A DNA stretch of 64,000 nucleotides, from contig NZ_PKKM01000007.1 in assembly GCF_002847525.1 (NCBI RefSeq), forward strand, positions 62,001-126,000. Reading direction: 5' to 3'. How positions within the stretch are numbered: the stretch's first letter is position 1; the number at the start of each line of letters is the position of its first letter. The notes under the pieces were generated by a model. It was not told the origin of the DNA, ran no database searches, and worked only from the letters and a program-made list of their open reading frames with translations. Both the position numbers and the translations under genes were made by a program. Positions 33,495 to 42,653 of this stretch are shown piece after piece. This stretch comes from Schaalia odontolytica. Lineage in GTDB: Bacteria; Actinomycetota; Actinomycetes; Actinomycetales; Actinomycetaceae.

Positions 33495-34475
33495 ATGACG
33501 ACTGATACGGCAGCGTTGCTTCAGGAGGCCACGGCTTCGTCCTCTCGACGAGGCCGTGGCCTCCTGCGCACCGCCGGCGCGGTCGTCGGTGGGCTGGGGC
33601 TTGCCGGGCTGGCAGCGGGCGGCGCCGCGCTGGCCTGGGGTTCGATCGAGCGCACCATGCCAATCCTGCGACGCTACGAGGTCCCGGTCCGCGCACGCGT
33701 CCCCGAGGTTCGAATCCTGCAGATTGCGGATCTGCACCTATTCGCGGGCCAGGAGTTTCTGCTGCGTTTCCTGTCCGACGTGGCCGCCTCGGAGCGCTTC
33801 GACATGGTCGTGGCGACCGGCGATAACTTCGGGTCCGTGGATGCTCTGGACATGGTGATGGATGCGTATCGTCCATTCTTGTCCTACCCGGGTGCCTTCG
33901 TGCTCGGTTCCAATGACTACTATTCGCCGATTCCGAAGCGGTGGAGCCGCTACTTGTCCCGTTCGAAGCCGCACCCGGCGCGCGTCGTTCCCGATCTTCC
34001 TTACCTGCCGATGGTGCGTCAGATGCGCCAGGCCGGCTGGGTGGACCTGTCGAACGCGTCCGGGACACTTCATCTGCCGACGGGCACGGTCTCGCTCCTG
34101 GGCACGGACGATGCGCATATTCACCGTGATCGCCTGGGGGCCCCGGCCTCGTCGTGGGCGGCACCCGATGTCTTGCGCCTGGGGGTGACCCACGCGCCGT
34201 ACACCCGTGTCGTCTCCGCGCTTACGTCGAGGGGTGCTGACCTGATCCTCGCGGGTCATACGCACGGTGGCCAGATCGGCATTCCGGGGGTCGGCGCGAT
34301 CATCACGAATTGCGACATCTCGCGCCCCTACGCGAAGGGTCTGAAGCGCTGGCAGGCACCGGACGGATCGACTGCCTGGCTGCACGTGTCCGCGGGCCTG
34401 GGCACGTCCCCCTACGCGAAGGTCCGCATCGCCACTCGCCCCGAGGCGTCACTCATCCATGTGTACCCGGCCTAA
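33495..34475 (+). CDS. Membrane-anchored metallophosphoesterase
   Basis: The protein has 326 residues. One membrane segment lies near 30-50. The metal-site blocks are ILQIADLHLF, VVATGDNFGS, LGSNDYYS (Ser in place of the usual Asn-His context of GNHD) and LAGHTHGGQIG. The order and position match Rv3683 beside PonA2. A cell-wall or lipid phosphoester substrate is likely but not shown. The N-terminal codons 11-20 are encoded by a hairpin of the dispersed repeat (33530-33561), placing a strong stem just inside the gene. Confidence 0.85.
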   Translation: MTTDTAALLQEATASSSRRGRGLLRTAGAVVGGLGLAGLAAGGAALAWGSIERTMPILRRYEVPVRARVPEVRILQIADLHLFAGQEFLLRFLSDVAASERFDMVVATGDNFGSVDALDMVMDAYRPFLSYPGAFVLGSNDYYSPIPKRWSRYLSRSKPHPARVVPDLPYLPMVRQMRQAGWVDLSNASGTLHLPTGTVSLLGTDDAHIHRDRLGAPASSWAAPDVLRLGVTHAPYTRVVSALTSRGADLILAGHTHGGQIGIPGVGAIITNCDISRPYAKGLKRWQAPDGSTAWLHVSAGLGTSPYAKVRIATRPEASLIHVYPA

Positions 34476-34598
34476 CCAGGCCTGTCATGCCCCGCCGTTT
34501 CTTCACGACGCAGCTGTCACCCGGACAGTTCGATGCGGCGTGGGACACACTTACGATGCTTGCTTGATCTCCGTTTGGGAATATCGTCGAGGTAAGGC

Positions 34599-34604
34599 TA
34601 TACT
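34599..34604 (+). promoter_or_regulatory. -10 element TATACT of the tRNA gene
   Basis: TATACT ends 10 nt before the tRNA. TTGGGA 18 bp upstream is a weak -35. Confidence 0.6.
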
Positions 34605-34614
34605 CGAACGGCAC

Positions 34615-34688
<74 letters not shown>

Positions 34689-34693
34689 CCGGT

Positions 34694-34726
34694 AATCGCC
34701 GGGACCGTTTGGTCCCGGCGATTTTT
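34694..34726 (+). terminator. Rho-independent terminator after tRNA-Pro
   Basis: AATCGCCGGGACC and GGTCCCGGCGATT form a 13-bp stem with loop GTTT, followed by TTT. Confidence 0.9.
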
Positions 34727-34825
34727 GTATTCACGCACATAGGAACACTGACCACCGGGTCGAACACCCCAGGCTACCGATTACACTGGAGATACTTCCA
34801 TCATCACAACTACGAGGAGCAACCC

Positions 34826-35311
34826 TTGAAGCGTCGCCTTGCAGCAGCTCTGCTCATCGCCACCCTCCCGCTCGGCCTGGCCGCATGTGCCAACACGAAG
34901 TCCGAGAGCGCACCCGCCACCTCGAGCACGCAGAAGCCCACCCCCTCTGCGAGTGCTTCCTCCAGCGCTACACCCACGCAGAAAGCGGACACTCAGTCAA
35001 AGAAGGAAGCCTGCAGGATTATTGTGTCCGGCCTCAAGCCCATCCAGGACCTCAACCTGGTGGATCCGGATCAGCGCGAGGAAGGTTTCGCTCAACTATT
35101 CAAGGCATTGAGCTCCGACGAGATCACGAACAGCGAGGTGAAGGAAGCCGCAGACAAAGCCCTTGCGGACGCACAGGCATTCCACGATTTCATTGTCGCC
35201 AACAGTGACAGCGAGATCACCGAAGAGATCGAGGCAGAGGCCCAGCAGCTCCAGTCCACCTCCACCGCCTCCTACCGTGCGCTGCGAACGATGTGCACTG
35301 CGAACGAGTAA
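34826..35311 (+). CDS. Small lipoprotein, family member 1
   Basis: The protein has 161 residues from TTG 34826, with GAGGAG upstream. The start is set by comparison with its paralogues (xKRRxxAAL). The signal peptide ends in lipobox LAAC, followed by a Ser/Thr/Pro linker. The mature domain is helical and carries KKEACRII at the start, SSDEITNSEVKEAAD in the middle and a final Cys (MCTANE). The two Cys residues may pair. Members 2-4 follow. The function is unknown; surface binding is possible. Confidence 0.75.
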   Translation: MKRRLAAALLIATLPLGLAACANTKSESAPATSSTQKPTPSASASSSATPTQKADTQSKKEACRIIVSGLKPIQDLNLVDPDQREEGFAQLFKALSSDEITNSEVKEAADKALADAQAFHDFIVANSDSEITEEIEAEAQQLQSTSTASYRALRTMCTANE

Positions 35312-35350
35312 TCCCATCATGAGCGCGTGACTGGCACGCTATGCGGGCAT

Positions 35351-35383
35351 GGGTGAGGGCGGCTGCGAGGGTCGCCCTCACCC
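35351..35383 (+). terminator. Hairpin after lipoprotein 1
   Basis: GGGTGAGGGCG pairs with CGCCCTCACCC across a 11-nt loop; no T-run follows. Confidence 0.6.
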
Positions 35384-35510
35384 ATCTATCCACCTTGTGA
35401 CACGCAAACGAAGCCCCGTGCCCAGGATCACGGACCACACGCTGTAGTGACGCACATCGCCGCGATACTCTCAAGAAGCTTGACATCATCAACACATCGA
35501 GGAGCACTCC

Positions 35511-35921
35511 ATGAAGCGCCGCATCGTCGCCGCACTCGTCACCGCCCTGCTACCCCTCGGCATGACCGGCTGTTCCATCGCATCGAAGACCTCCGCCTGC
35601 GAGGAGCTTTCCGGCCCCCTGAAGGAAGCCGGCGTCGCCCTCCTCAACGCACGCCTGGGCGAGGCGGAGAATCCGGGCGAATCGTTCACGAAGCTCGCCG
35701 AAGCCTACGAGACGGCTTCCGCAAAGATCGCCAACTCAGAGGTGAAGGCTTCTGTCGATCAGGTCGCGGCCGACTGGCGCACCGTCGCCGAGAAGGCTCA
35801 GGCCCTGTCAGAGGATCCGAAGAACGTGGACGAGGAGAAGATACAGGATCTCCAGGCGTCCTTCGAGCAGCTCAACACCCACCAGACCGAGCTCTTTCAC
35901 ACGTGCGGCTACAAGTACTGA
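35511..35921 (+). CDS. Small lipoprotein, family member 2
   Basis: The protein has 136 residues and starts MKRRIVAALVTALLPL, with GAGGAG upstream and lipobox MTGC. It lacks the Ser-rich linker and is the most diverged member (TSACEELSGPL, then IANSEVKASVDQVA, final HTCGYKY), but it keeps the Cys near the start, the NSEVK block and the late Cys. It has its own leader and is probably separately transcribed. Confidence 0.72.
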   Translation: MKRRIVAALVTALLPLGMTGCSIASKTSACEELSGPLKEAGVALLNARLGEAENPGESFTKLAEAYETASAKIANSEVKASVDQVAADWRTVAEKAQALSEDPKNVDEEKIQDLQASFEQLNTHQTELFHTCGYKY

Positions 35922-36100
35922 GTCGCATTGACAGTCCGTGCGGCAGCCTGTCGCCTAACGGGGCAATACGCCGATACAAGGCGTCCGATTACCCCCGATT
36001 TTCCCGCGTCAGTACGACCTCACTGACCGATATGTTAATTTCATGCTTTTGGGGTTAGACTGAGCGAGAACGTACACTTCAACCTTTCAAGGAGCATCCC

Positions 36101-36598
36101 ATGAAGCGTCGTATTGCAGCCGCCCTCCTCATCACTCTGCTACCCCTCGGCATGTCCGCGTGCCTGCAGGTGAAGACTGACAACCCGACGTCCTCGCAGT
36201 CGTCCTCGTCCGCGCCTTCGCAGGAGCCGACCAGCACACCTACGCAGGCATCGCCCTCCGCGTCGAGCTCTTCGAAGTCGAGCCAGACGAAGGAAGAGGC
36301 CTGCGCCATTCTCGACGACAAGGCCAACGCTATCTCCTCGAGCCTGAACGAGAAGGACAAGGCCTCGGTCATCAAGACCCTGTCCAACTTCATTGACATC
36401 ATGAAGTCCGACGAAATCACCAACCCCGAGGTCAAGGTCGCAGCAAACAGCCTGGCGAACAGCGCGCAGAAGCTCCTCGACGCGACCAAGGCGGCCGACG
36501 ATCAGCCGACGGCCGAGCAGCGCTCCCGGATTCTGTCAGCGACGTCAGAGTACCTGGAGTCGATGAACAGTCTTCAGACGGTGTGCACCGGTAAGTGA
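36101..36598 (+). CDS. Small lipoprotein, family member 3
   Basis: The protein has 165 residues with AAGGAG upstream and lipobox MSAC. A Ser-rich linker (residues about 27-62) leads to the shared domain: KEEACAILDDKANAI, MKSDEITNPEVKVAANS and a final Cys (TVCTGK). TTAGACT near 36054 is a plausible -10. The signal peptide DNA is nearly the same as in members 1 and 2, indicating recent duplication. Confidence 0.75.
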   Translation: MKRRIAAALLITLLPLGMSACLQVKTDNPTSSQSSSSAPSQEPTSTPTQASPSASSSSKSSQTKEEACAILDDKANAISSSLNEKDKASVIKTLSNFIDIMKSDEITNPEVKVAANSLANSAQKLLDATKAADDQPTAEQRSRILSATSEYLESMNSLQTVCTGK

Positions 36599-36634
36599 CG
36601 CTCTGGCGAGCACACGACACCCGTCAAGATAGAA

Positions 36635-36664
36635 GTGAGGGTGGCCCCGCGGGGCCACCCTCAC
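36635..36664. terminator. Bidirectional terminator hairpin
   Basis: GTGAGGGTGGCCCC and its exact complement form a 14-bp stem with a GC loop, between convergent lipoproteins 3 and 4. Confidence 0.85.
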
Positions 36665-36708
36665 CTTTCAATGCCCACACGCGGGCATACACAATCTGAT
36701 GGTGTGCG

Positions 36709-37092
36709 TCAGCGCGCGTTGCACACCGTTTCGAGCGACGACATCGACGTCGTGAAGGTCGTGTACAGATTCATAGCCTCGGTCATTTGCTCTGCCGAAG
36801 GCTCACCTCCCACCGTCTTGGCGAAATCGGCGAGAGCCTGAGCATTATCGCCCGCAGCCACCGCAGCAGCCTTCACTTCCGTGTTGGTAATGTCGTCAGA
36901 CTTCAGGACAGTCGCAACGTTGGTCATGCCCTGAATCATGTCTTCCGTGTTGCTCGGATCCAGGCCATCAACTGCCTTGATGGCCTTGTCATTGATGATC
37001 TGGCAGGCAGCCTGCTTGGACTGTCCACCACAGGCAGCCAGGCTTAGGGGCAGCAGCGCGACGAGGGCGGCGGTCAGAAGACGCTTTTTCAT
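36709..37092 (-). CDS. Small lipoprotein, family member 4, opposite strand
   Basis: The protein has 127 residues from ATG 37092, with AAGGAG 10 nt upstream. The signal peptide is MKKRLLTAALVALLPLSL with lipobox LAAC. There is no linker. The domain matches member 3 closely: AACQIINDKAIKAV, LKSDDITNTEVKAAA and final TVCNAR. It faces member 3 across a shared terminator. Confidence 0.75.
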   Translation of the reverse strand: MKKRLLTAALVALLPLSLAACGGQSKQAACQIINDKAIKAVDGLDPSNTEDMIQGMTNVATVLKSDDITNTEVKAAAVAAGDNAQALADFAKTVGGEPSAEQMTEAMNLYTTFTTSMSSLETVCNAR

Positions 37093-37275
37093 GAGGGTTA
37101 CTCCTTCGAGTATTTGTGATGGGTACCCGCAAAGCATATCGGATTTTTTCGTCATTGATTACCTCGCGGTTAACGAACATGCGTGCATTTTTTACACAAT
37201 CCACTGCACGAATGACGAACGAGCCTGATAGCCGCTCCATTCGATACGAGGAGAGGACGGCTCCTACGCACGCAC

Positions 37276-37311
37276 GAGGAGGGGGCGACCCCAACGGGCC
37301 GCCCCCTCCTC
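37276..37311 (-). terminator. Hairpin after the bile-acid symporter family gene
   Basis: GAGGAGGGGGC pairs with GCCCCCTCCTC across a 14-nt loop; it lies just past the stop at 37376 on the minus strand. Confidence 0.65.
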
Positions 37312-37375
37312 ACTATCTACTCAGTCGAGGGCCGGAACTGGGGATCAGCGCTCACCCCGCCCCGGCCTCTCCTAT

Positions 37376-38359
37376 TCAGGCCTGGCCGCCGTTCTTCCAG
37401 CGACGGAAGAAGGCTGCCAGCAGCGCGCCGGACAGGTTGTGCCACACGGAGAAAACGGCAGCCGGGAGCGCGGTCTCCGGGGTGGAGGCGAAGTGGGTTT
37501 TCGCCAGCGTCGCAGCCAGCGCCGAGTTCTGCATGCCGACCTCGATTGCGGTCGTGCGCGAGGCCTTGTCCGAGCCGCCGCCGACACGTCCGGCCAGGTA
37601 GCCGAAGAGGTAGCCGAGCAGGTTGTGGCAGATGACGACGGCGATGATGAGGGCGCCGGAGGTCAGGATCTTGTCGACCGAGCCCGACACGACGACCAGC
37701 AGCACGTAGCAGATACCCAGCACCGAGATCCAGGGCAGAATCGGCAGGACCTTTTCCACGTACTTGCCCGCAATGAAGCGAACGGCAAAACCGCCGAGCA
37801 CGGGGGCGAGGACCATCAGCAGGATATTCTGCGCCATCGCCGCACCGTTCACCGGCATGCGCGACCCCACCAGCCAGGCGGTGAGCAGCGGCGTCATGAG
37901 GGGCGCGAGCAGCGTCGAGATCGAGGTCATCGTAACCGACAGAGCGACGTCTGCCTTCGCCAGATAGGAGATCACGTTGGAGGCGGTACCACCGGGCGCA
38001 CAGCCGACGAGGATGACGCCGACCGCAACCTCGTTGGGCAGACGGAACACGTAGCACAGGGCCCAGCCGACGAGGGGCATGATGAGGTACTGCGCGACAA
38101 CGCCCACGAGAACGGGTAGCGGGCGCTTCACGATGAGCCCGAAGTCGGGAATCGTCAGGGTCAGGCCCATGCCGAACATGATGACGCCAAGTGCCCAGCT
38201 GACGCCGGGAGCCAGCGGCTTAAAGGTATCGGGCGTGATCATGGCGATCGCGAAGGCCGCCAGGATCAGCAGGGGAAAGACCGTGACGGCGATGCGCGCG
38301 CTGCGGTCTTCCGAGGAAAGAGAGGGAGATTGAGTTGTAACTGCGTCTGATGTGGACAT
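37376..38359 (-). CDS. Bile acid:sodium symporter family protein
   Basis: The protein has 327 residues from ATG 38359 (GTG 38374 is an alternative) with nine to ten membrane helices. GVILVGCAPGGTASNVISYL near the fourth helix and TTAIEVGMQNSALAATLA late in the protein match the two crossover signatures of the BASS family. Bacterial members move pantoate, pyruvate, sulfonates or other organic anions with sodium; the name does not imply bile acids. The gene stands alone between two terminators. Confidence 0.85.
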   Translation of the reverse strand: MSTSDAVTTQSPSLSSEDRSARIAVTVFPLLILAAFAIAMITPDTFKPLAPGVSWALGVIMFGMGLTLTIPDFGLIVKRPLPVLVGVVAQYLIMPLVGWALCYVFRLPNEVAVGVILVGCAPGGTASNVISYLAKADVALSVTMTSISTLLAPLMTPLLTAWLVGSRMPVNGAAMAQNILLMVLAPVLGGFAVRFIAGKYVEKVLPILPWISVLGICYVLLVVVSGSVDKILTSGALIIAVVICHNLLGYLFGYLAGRVGGGSDKASRTTAIEVGMQNSALAATLAKTHFASTPETALPAAVFSVWHNLSGALLAAFFRRWKNGGQA

Positions 38360-38448
38360 GCCACCATATTTCACCGATTGTTGAAATATGCCCGCTTCAG
38401 TCTCACGTTGTGACCCTCCCAGTATTGAGCCTCACAGGCGTACTTCAC

Positions 38449-38454
38449 TAAGCT
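38449..38454 (+). promoter_or_regulatory. -10 element TAAGCT, leaderless start of the YwiC-like gene
   Basis: TAAGCT ends 6 nt before the ATG at 38461, identical in hexamer and spacing to the element at 31358. Confidence 0.5.
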
Positions 38455-38460
38455 AAGGCT

Positions 38461-39351
38461 ATGCACAGTGCAGCGCCGCAGACTCACACAACGCCCGAAC
38501 GCACCGCGGATGGCGTCACCAATCGCGCACCGGGGCGCCCGAAGCCACGCCACCACAACAATCCCCGCATGCGTAAGCTTGCCCGCGACGGCTGGATCTC
38601 TGACCAGCACGGCGCGTGGACGATGATGGCTTTCCCGCCGCTGCTCGGGTGGGCGCTGTCCTTTACCTTCTCCTGGACGGTCGTCCTCATGCTGGTGGCG
38701 TGGGCGATGGCCTTCCAGATGTTCTCGGCGGTATGCCTATGGGTCAAAACGCCCGCCAAGCGCCGCGGCCGCATCGCCCCCGCGGTCCTGACCTACGCCG
38801 TGCTCGCGGCGCTCCCCGGCGCCACCCTCCTGGCCGTGCGCCCGCAGCTGCTGTGGTGGGCGATTGCCTTCGCGCCCCTCGCCTCGTCGGCGCTCTACCT
38901 CGTATGGAAGGGCCGCGAGCGCTCCCTGGGTGCCCGCGCGGCTTCAATCCTGGCGGGCAACATCATGGGCCCCGTGGCGTTCTCGCTGGCGACGGCGGAC
39001 GGTTCACCGGCTGCGGTGACGCTCCAGGCGTGGGCGACGTGCGCCGCGTTCGGCCTGCACTACATCGGCACGGTTCCCCTGGTTCGTTCGATGATCCGCG
39101 GCCGCAAGGATCCACGCTGGGCAGTAGGTTCCACGCTGTTGCACGCGGCGTTCACGCTGTGCGCGGCCGTGGCGTGGTGGTTCGGTGCGCTTGAGATCTG
39201 GCCCGTCCTCATGTGGGCGTGCCTGACCGCGCGCGCGTGGGTCATGCCGACGCTGAACCGGACCCGCACGCGTCCCTTCTCCCCCAAGTTCATCGGATTC
39301 AGCGAGCTCGGCTGGTCACTTCTCCTCATCGCCTCGCTGCTGATCCCGTAA
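38461..39351 (+). CDS. YwiC-like membrane protein
   Basis: The protein has 296 residues. After a basic 45-residue tail comes WISDQHGAWTMMAFPPLLG, the conserved start of YwiC-like proteins, then about eight membrane helices. LAGNIMGPVAFSLATADG and GFSELGWSLLLIASL fit the family. In other bacteria the gene is often near nitrate or nitrite respiration genes, so a tie to the nirK unit is possible but only inference. The biochemical role is unknown. Confidence 0.78.
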   Translation: MHSAAPQTHTTPERTADGVTNRAPGRPKPRHHNNPRMRKLARDGWISDQHGAWTMMAFPPLLGWALSFTFSWTVVLMLVAWAMAFQMFSAVCLWVKTPAKRRGRIAPAVLTYAVLAALPGATLLAVRPQLLWWAIAFAPLASSALYLVWKGRERSLGARAASILAGNIMGPVAFSLATADGSPAAVTLQAWATCAAFGLHYIGTVPLVRSMIRGRKDPRWAVGSTLLHAAFTLCAAVAWWFGALEIWPVLMWACLTARAWVMPTLNRTRTRPFSPKFIGFSELGWSLLLIASLLIP

Positions 39352-39375
39352 ATCGCGGCACCCCGATGGGGTCAC

Positions 39376-39403
39376 GGGCGCGTCCGTTTCGTCGGGCGCG
39401 CCC
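39376..39403. terminator. Hairpin between convergent YwiC-like and hisC genes
   Basis: GGGCGCG pairs with CGCGCCC across a 14-nt loop, in the 67-bp gap between the two stops. Confidence 0.6.
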
Positions 39404-39418
39404 ATTGGCATGCTAACC

Positions 39419-40483
39419 CTACGCGCCAATGCCCGCGGTGCGCACAAACTCGGCGGCCACGGACAGGAAACGGTCGTTCTGCTCGCGCGAGCCGACCGAG
39501 ACGCGTACGCCCACACGGAAGGGACGCACGATGAGGCCGACGCGCGCGCATGCCTCGACGAGGCCGTAGACGTCGCCGCGGATCAGGTAGAAGTTCGACT
39601 GGCTGTCGGGGATGTCGTAGCCGAGGTCTCGCAGCGCCGGGATGATGCGCTCGCGTTCGGCGATGATCTCGGCGACCGCGCGCTGCACGCCCTCGGCATC
39701 CTTGAGGGAGGCGAGGGCCGCGGCGAGGGCGAGAGAACTAACGCCGAAGGGCACGAGGAGGGCCTGGATCGCGCCGATCACCTCAGGATCGCCGATGGCG
39801 TAGCCGACGCGCACGCCCGCCAGCGCGTGAGCCTTGGAGAAGGTGCGCATGACGATGACGTTGGGGTGGTCCTCGATGAGGGGGACCGCGGTGCGTACGC
39901 CGGGCTTGGTCGCGAAGTCGATGTAGGCCTCGTCGACGATGATCATGACGTCGTCGGGGACGTCGGCGACGAAGCCGGCGATCTCCTCGTAGGTGAGGGC
40001 GGGGCCGGTCGGGTTGTTGGGCGAGCAGACGATGACGGCGACGGTGTCGGGCGTGATCGCTGCGCGCATCGCGTCAAGGTCGTGGGTGGCGTCCGGAAGG
40101 AGCTCGACGGGCACGGGGTCGCCTCCCACGGAAGGGATGGCGATCGGGTAGGACTCGAAGGAACGCCAGGGGTAGACGACCTGGCTGCCGGGCTGGCAGA
40201 CGGCGGACAGTGCGGCGACGAGGATCGCCGAGGAACCGGTGCCCACGCACACCTGGTCCGCGCCGACGCCGAAGCGCCCCGCGAGGGCCTCGCGCAGGGG
40301 TGCGGCCGTCAGGTCGGGGTAGCGGTTGATCGTCTCGAGTTCGCGGGCGATCGCCTCGAGTACCGCGGGGCTGGGCGGGCTTGGCATTTCGTTCGAGGAG
40401 ATCTTAACGGCGTCGGGGGCCGTCTTGCTCGGCACGTAGCGCGGCAGTGCGGCGACGGCGGGGCGAATGCGCAGGTTGGTCAT
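39419..40483 (-). CDS. hisC: Histidinol-phosphate aminotransferase family enzyme
   Basis: The protein has 354 residues from ATG 40483. It is a fold-type I PLP enzyme: SSNEMPSPPSPAV near the start, GTGSSAI near 84, SPNNPTGP near 152 and the PLP Lys in TFSKAHALAG near 211. C-terminal VRVSVGSREQNDRFL is typical of HisC. It converts imidazole acetol phosphate to histidinol phosphate. Lone copies outside his operons often act as aromatic aminotransferases (PatA), which is the main alternative here. Confidence 0.85.
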   Translation of the reverse strand: MTNLRIRPAVAALPRYVPSKTAPDAVKISSNEMPSPPSPAVLEAIARELETINRYPDLTAAPLREALAGRFGVGADQVCVGTGSSAILVAALSAVCQPGSQVVYPWRSFESYPIAIPSVGGDPVPVELLPDATHDLDAMRAAITPDTVAVIVCSPNNPTGPALTYEEIAGFVADVPDDVMIIVDEAYIDFATKPGVRTAVPLIEDHPNVIVMRTFSKAHALAGVRVGYAIGDPEVIGAIQALLVPFGVSSLALAAALASLKDAEGVQRAVAEIIAERERIIPALRDLGYDIPDSQSNFYLIRGDVYGLVEACARVGLIVRPFRVGVRVSVGSREQNDRFLSVAAEFVRTAGIGA

Positions 40484-40548
40484 GCGTGTAGTCCTATCCC
40501 ATGGGACTGGACCGTGCAAGCATCGTCCCACTGAGCAAGAATGAAGAA

Positions 40549-40935
40549 ATGGATTTCATTGCACGTTTGTTGGCCACGATGGCCGGCCTGTGGGTGACGA
40601 CCCACGTGGTCTCGTCGATTTCGATCGACTCTTCGTCGGCGTCGGAAACCGTGATTGTTCTGGCCGTCGTCGCCCTGGTGTTCACTGCGGTGAACTCGAT
40701 CATCAAGCCTGTGGTGACGACGCTGGCATTCCCCCTGTACCTCCTGACCTTCGGCCTGTTTGCCCTGGTGACGAACTCTCTGCTATTCGCGCTGACGGGG
40801 TGGCTGTCCACGTCGCTCGGATTCCCCATGACGACGGGCGGCTTCTGGTCGTGCCTGGTGGGTGCGATCATCACCTCCATCGTGTCCGCGCTTGTCTCGG
40901 GTATTCTGCGCGACAAGAAGGACAAGAAAGACTGA
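40549..40935 (+). CDS. Four-helix holin-family membrane protein
   Basis: The protein has 128 residues from ATG 40549; the upstream ATG at 40501 would add 16 unmatched residues. Family members start near MxFIxRLL, which supports 40549. Four membrane helices (ETVIVLAVVALVFTAVNSII, FPLYLLTFGLFALVTNSLLF and others) and a Lys/Asp-rich tail match the 'mycobacterial 4 TMS phage holin' family. Despite the name this is a common chromosomal protein; no phage genes surround it. Confidence 0.75.
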   Translation: MDFIARLLATMAGLWVTTHVVSSISIDSSSASETVIVLAVVALVFTAVNSIIKPVVTTLAFPLYLLTFGLFALVTNSLLFALTGWLSTSLGFPMTTGGFWSCLVGAIITSIVSALVSGILRDKKDKKD

Positions 40936-40961
40936 GTATCCCCGCTCTCTCTCGAGGCGTA

Positions 40962-42653
40962 TCACCCCTGGGTGATGCGCCTCGTTTGATAGTGGTGGAC
41001 GGTGGTCTGCGTGTTGTGGGTAAGGCCGAGCGCCTGGGTGCGCCTGGCCTCGGCGGCTGCCAGAGCTCCGAGGCCGGGGTCGGACGAGGTGTGGGCCGCA
41101 TCGAGGGTGCTCCGGATTTCATCGACGTACAGGGGTGCGCTGTGCGAGCAGGGCACGGGATCGTCGGCGTGGCACGTGGCCTCGTAGTCGCGGAACATGA
41201 CGGTCGTGACGTTGTCCCCGCGCGTGGCATTTCCGTCCAGGCCGGGAACGATGTCGCCGGAGTTTTCGTAGGCGAGGACGGGCACATCGCTGGGCGCAAT
41301 CGTCGCCGTGGGCGAACCGGCGGTGACGACGGAGACGACGTTGTAGCGGGCGCGCACGGAAGGGTCCGCGGCCAGCTGAGCCGCCATGATGCCTCCCTGT
41401 GAGTGTCCGGCGAATTCGACGGCCTCGCCCGGTGCGATGCCCGCCGCGTTCATGGCTTCCTTGATAGCGTCGAGCTGGTCCGAGGTCATACCGGCCACGC
41501 CTTGCAGGTTGGTGGTCATGTCCTGGGGTCCTGTTTGCCCGATGGAGAAGGACTGAGTGCCCCGGATGTCGACGGTCCACGAGCGCGTCGTCACCCCGTC
41601 ATCCCCGAGCGTCACGTGTTCCTCGATGGCGATCTCGCCGTTGTCGGCGTCTCCCCCATGCATCTGCGTGATGTGTTCGATGGCGTCGGCGCTGGTGGTG
41701 ACGCCTGTGTAGTGGGTGTCGGGTGCCGCGTCGGGCATGGCCGCGAGCGCGGCCTGTGTCCGCGCGTCGAGGGCACCGGACGGAATACGTGCGGCGGCCT
41801 CGCTGTGATGGACGTGCGCATTCCCGTCCGCGCCTCGCACGATGACCCCGCAGCTGACTCCGTGGCCCCAGTGGAAGTCAACGAGCCCCAGGTACGCGAG
41901 GAAGGGCGCAGCGAGCGCGGCCACCCCGGACGCTGATTGCGTGGACGTCGAGTTGAGGTCCTGGCTGACTCCCAGCCCCACCAGAGCCCCTGCAACCCCT
42001 CGGTAGACGGGCGAGGAGTTGACGTCCAGGGCGAACCTGCCGAGGTCGCGTTGGAAGCGGGCACCAGAGGCCTCGTCCGCGTGGTACTTGAAGAGCAGTC
42101 CGTCGATCACGGTGTCGCACAGATCTTTGTCTGCGACTAACGCTGAGAGGCCGGGCATGAGGAGGGTGGAGAGCCAGGGCACGCCGGCGCGCGCGGATGC
42201 GTCTTGCGCACCGTGTACGAGCGCCGAGGCTCCATTGAGTACAAGGCCACCGGGACCCATGACCATTGCGCCGAGCCCCGACGCGCTCAGCTGCGGACCC
42301 ATCGGGCTGCCGGGGACAAGCTCCCACAGGGAAGAGCCGTTCTCGGCATTCGTGTAGGTGAGGGCCGCGTCCTGCAGTTTCCATCGCAGGGAGTCGATCT
42401 CGCCCTCGAGAAAGTCAAGGGCGGACAGGGCGCCCGTGATCGCGGAGGCAAGGTGCGCGGAGGCCTCCGGGACGAGGCCGGATACCGCCTCTGCCTCGCC
42501 GAGGGCGGCGTCGAGGGCGAGCCGCGCTGGCACGACCGCCATCATTGCCTCGCCGGTGATGAGGGTGTGTGCTGCGCACAGTTGGTCGACGTCGACGCTG
42601 AATGCCCCGGAGCTAACTGTGACGTCTCGGCGCGGGTCGAATGCCATAATCAC
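40962..42653 (-). CDS. Predicted secreted-type esterase with helical N-terminal domain
   Basis: The protein has about 563 residues. GTG 42653 overlaps the partner's stop (GTGA); GTG 42656 and ATG 42647 are alternatives. The N-terminal 120 residues are helical and resemble type VII (WXG/LXG-like) targeting regions. A Gly-rich hydrophobic middle follows. The C-terminal alpha/beta hydrolase domain has VEFAGHSQGGIMAAQLA (near 415) as nucleophile elbow, SGDIVPGLDGN as acid region and a His (CSHSAPLYV). With the small WXG-like gene before it, a secreted enzyme or toxin is a reasonable inference. Confidence 0.65.
   Translation of the reverse strand: MIMAFDPRRDVTVSSGAFSVDVDQLCAAHTLITGEAMMAVVPARLALDAALGEAEAVSGLVPEASAHLASAITGALSALDFLEGEIDSLRWKLQDAALTYTNAENGSSLWELVPGSPMGPQLSASGLGAMVMGPGGLVLNGASALVHGAQDASARAGVPWLSTLLMPGLSALVADKDLCDTVIDGLLFKYHADEASGARFQRDLGRFALDVNSSPVYRGVAGALVGLGVSQDLNSTSTQSASGVAALAAPFLAYLGLVDFHWGHGVSCGVIVRGADGNAHVHHSEAAARIPSGALDARTQAALAAMPDAAPDTHYTGVTTSADAIEHITQMHGGDADNGEIAIEEHVTLGDDGVTTRSWTVDIRGTQSFSIGQTGPQDMTTNLQGVAGMTSDQLDAIKEAMNAAGIAPGEAVEFAGHSQGGIMAAQLAADPSVRARYNVVSVVTAGSPTATIAPSDVPVLAYENSGDIVPGLDGNATRGDNVTTVMFRDYEATCHADDPVPCSHSAPLYVDEIRSTLDAAHTSSDPGLGALAAAEARRTQALGLTHNTQTTVHHYQTRRITQG

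Noticed and set aside
40549..40935. Prophage remnant because of the holin family name
   Set aside because: The family is chromosomal in actinobacteria and no other phage gene is near.
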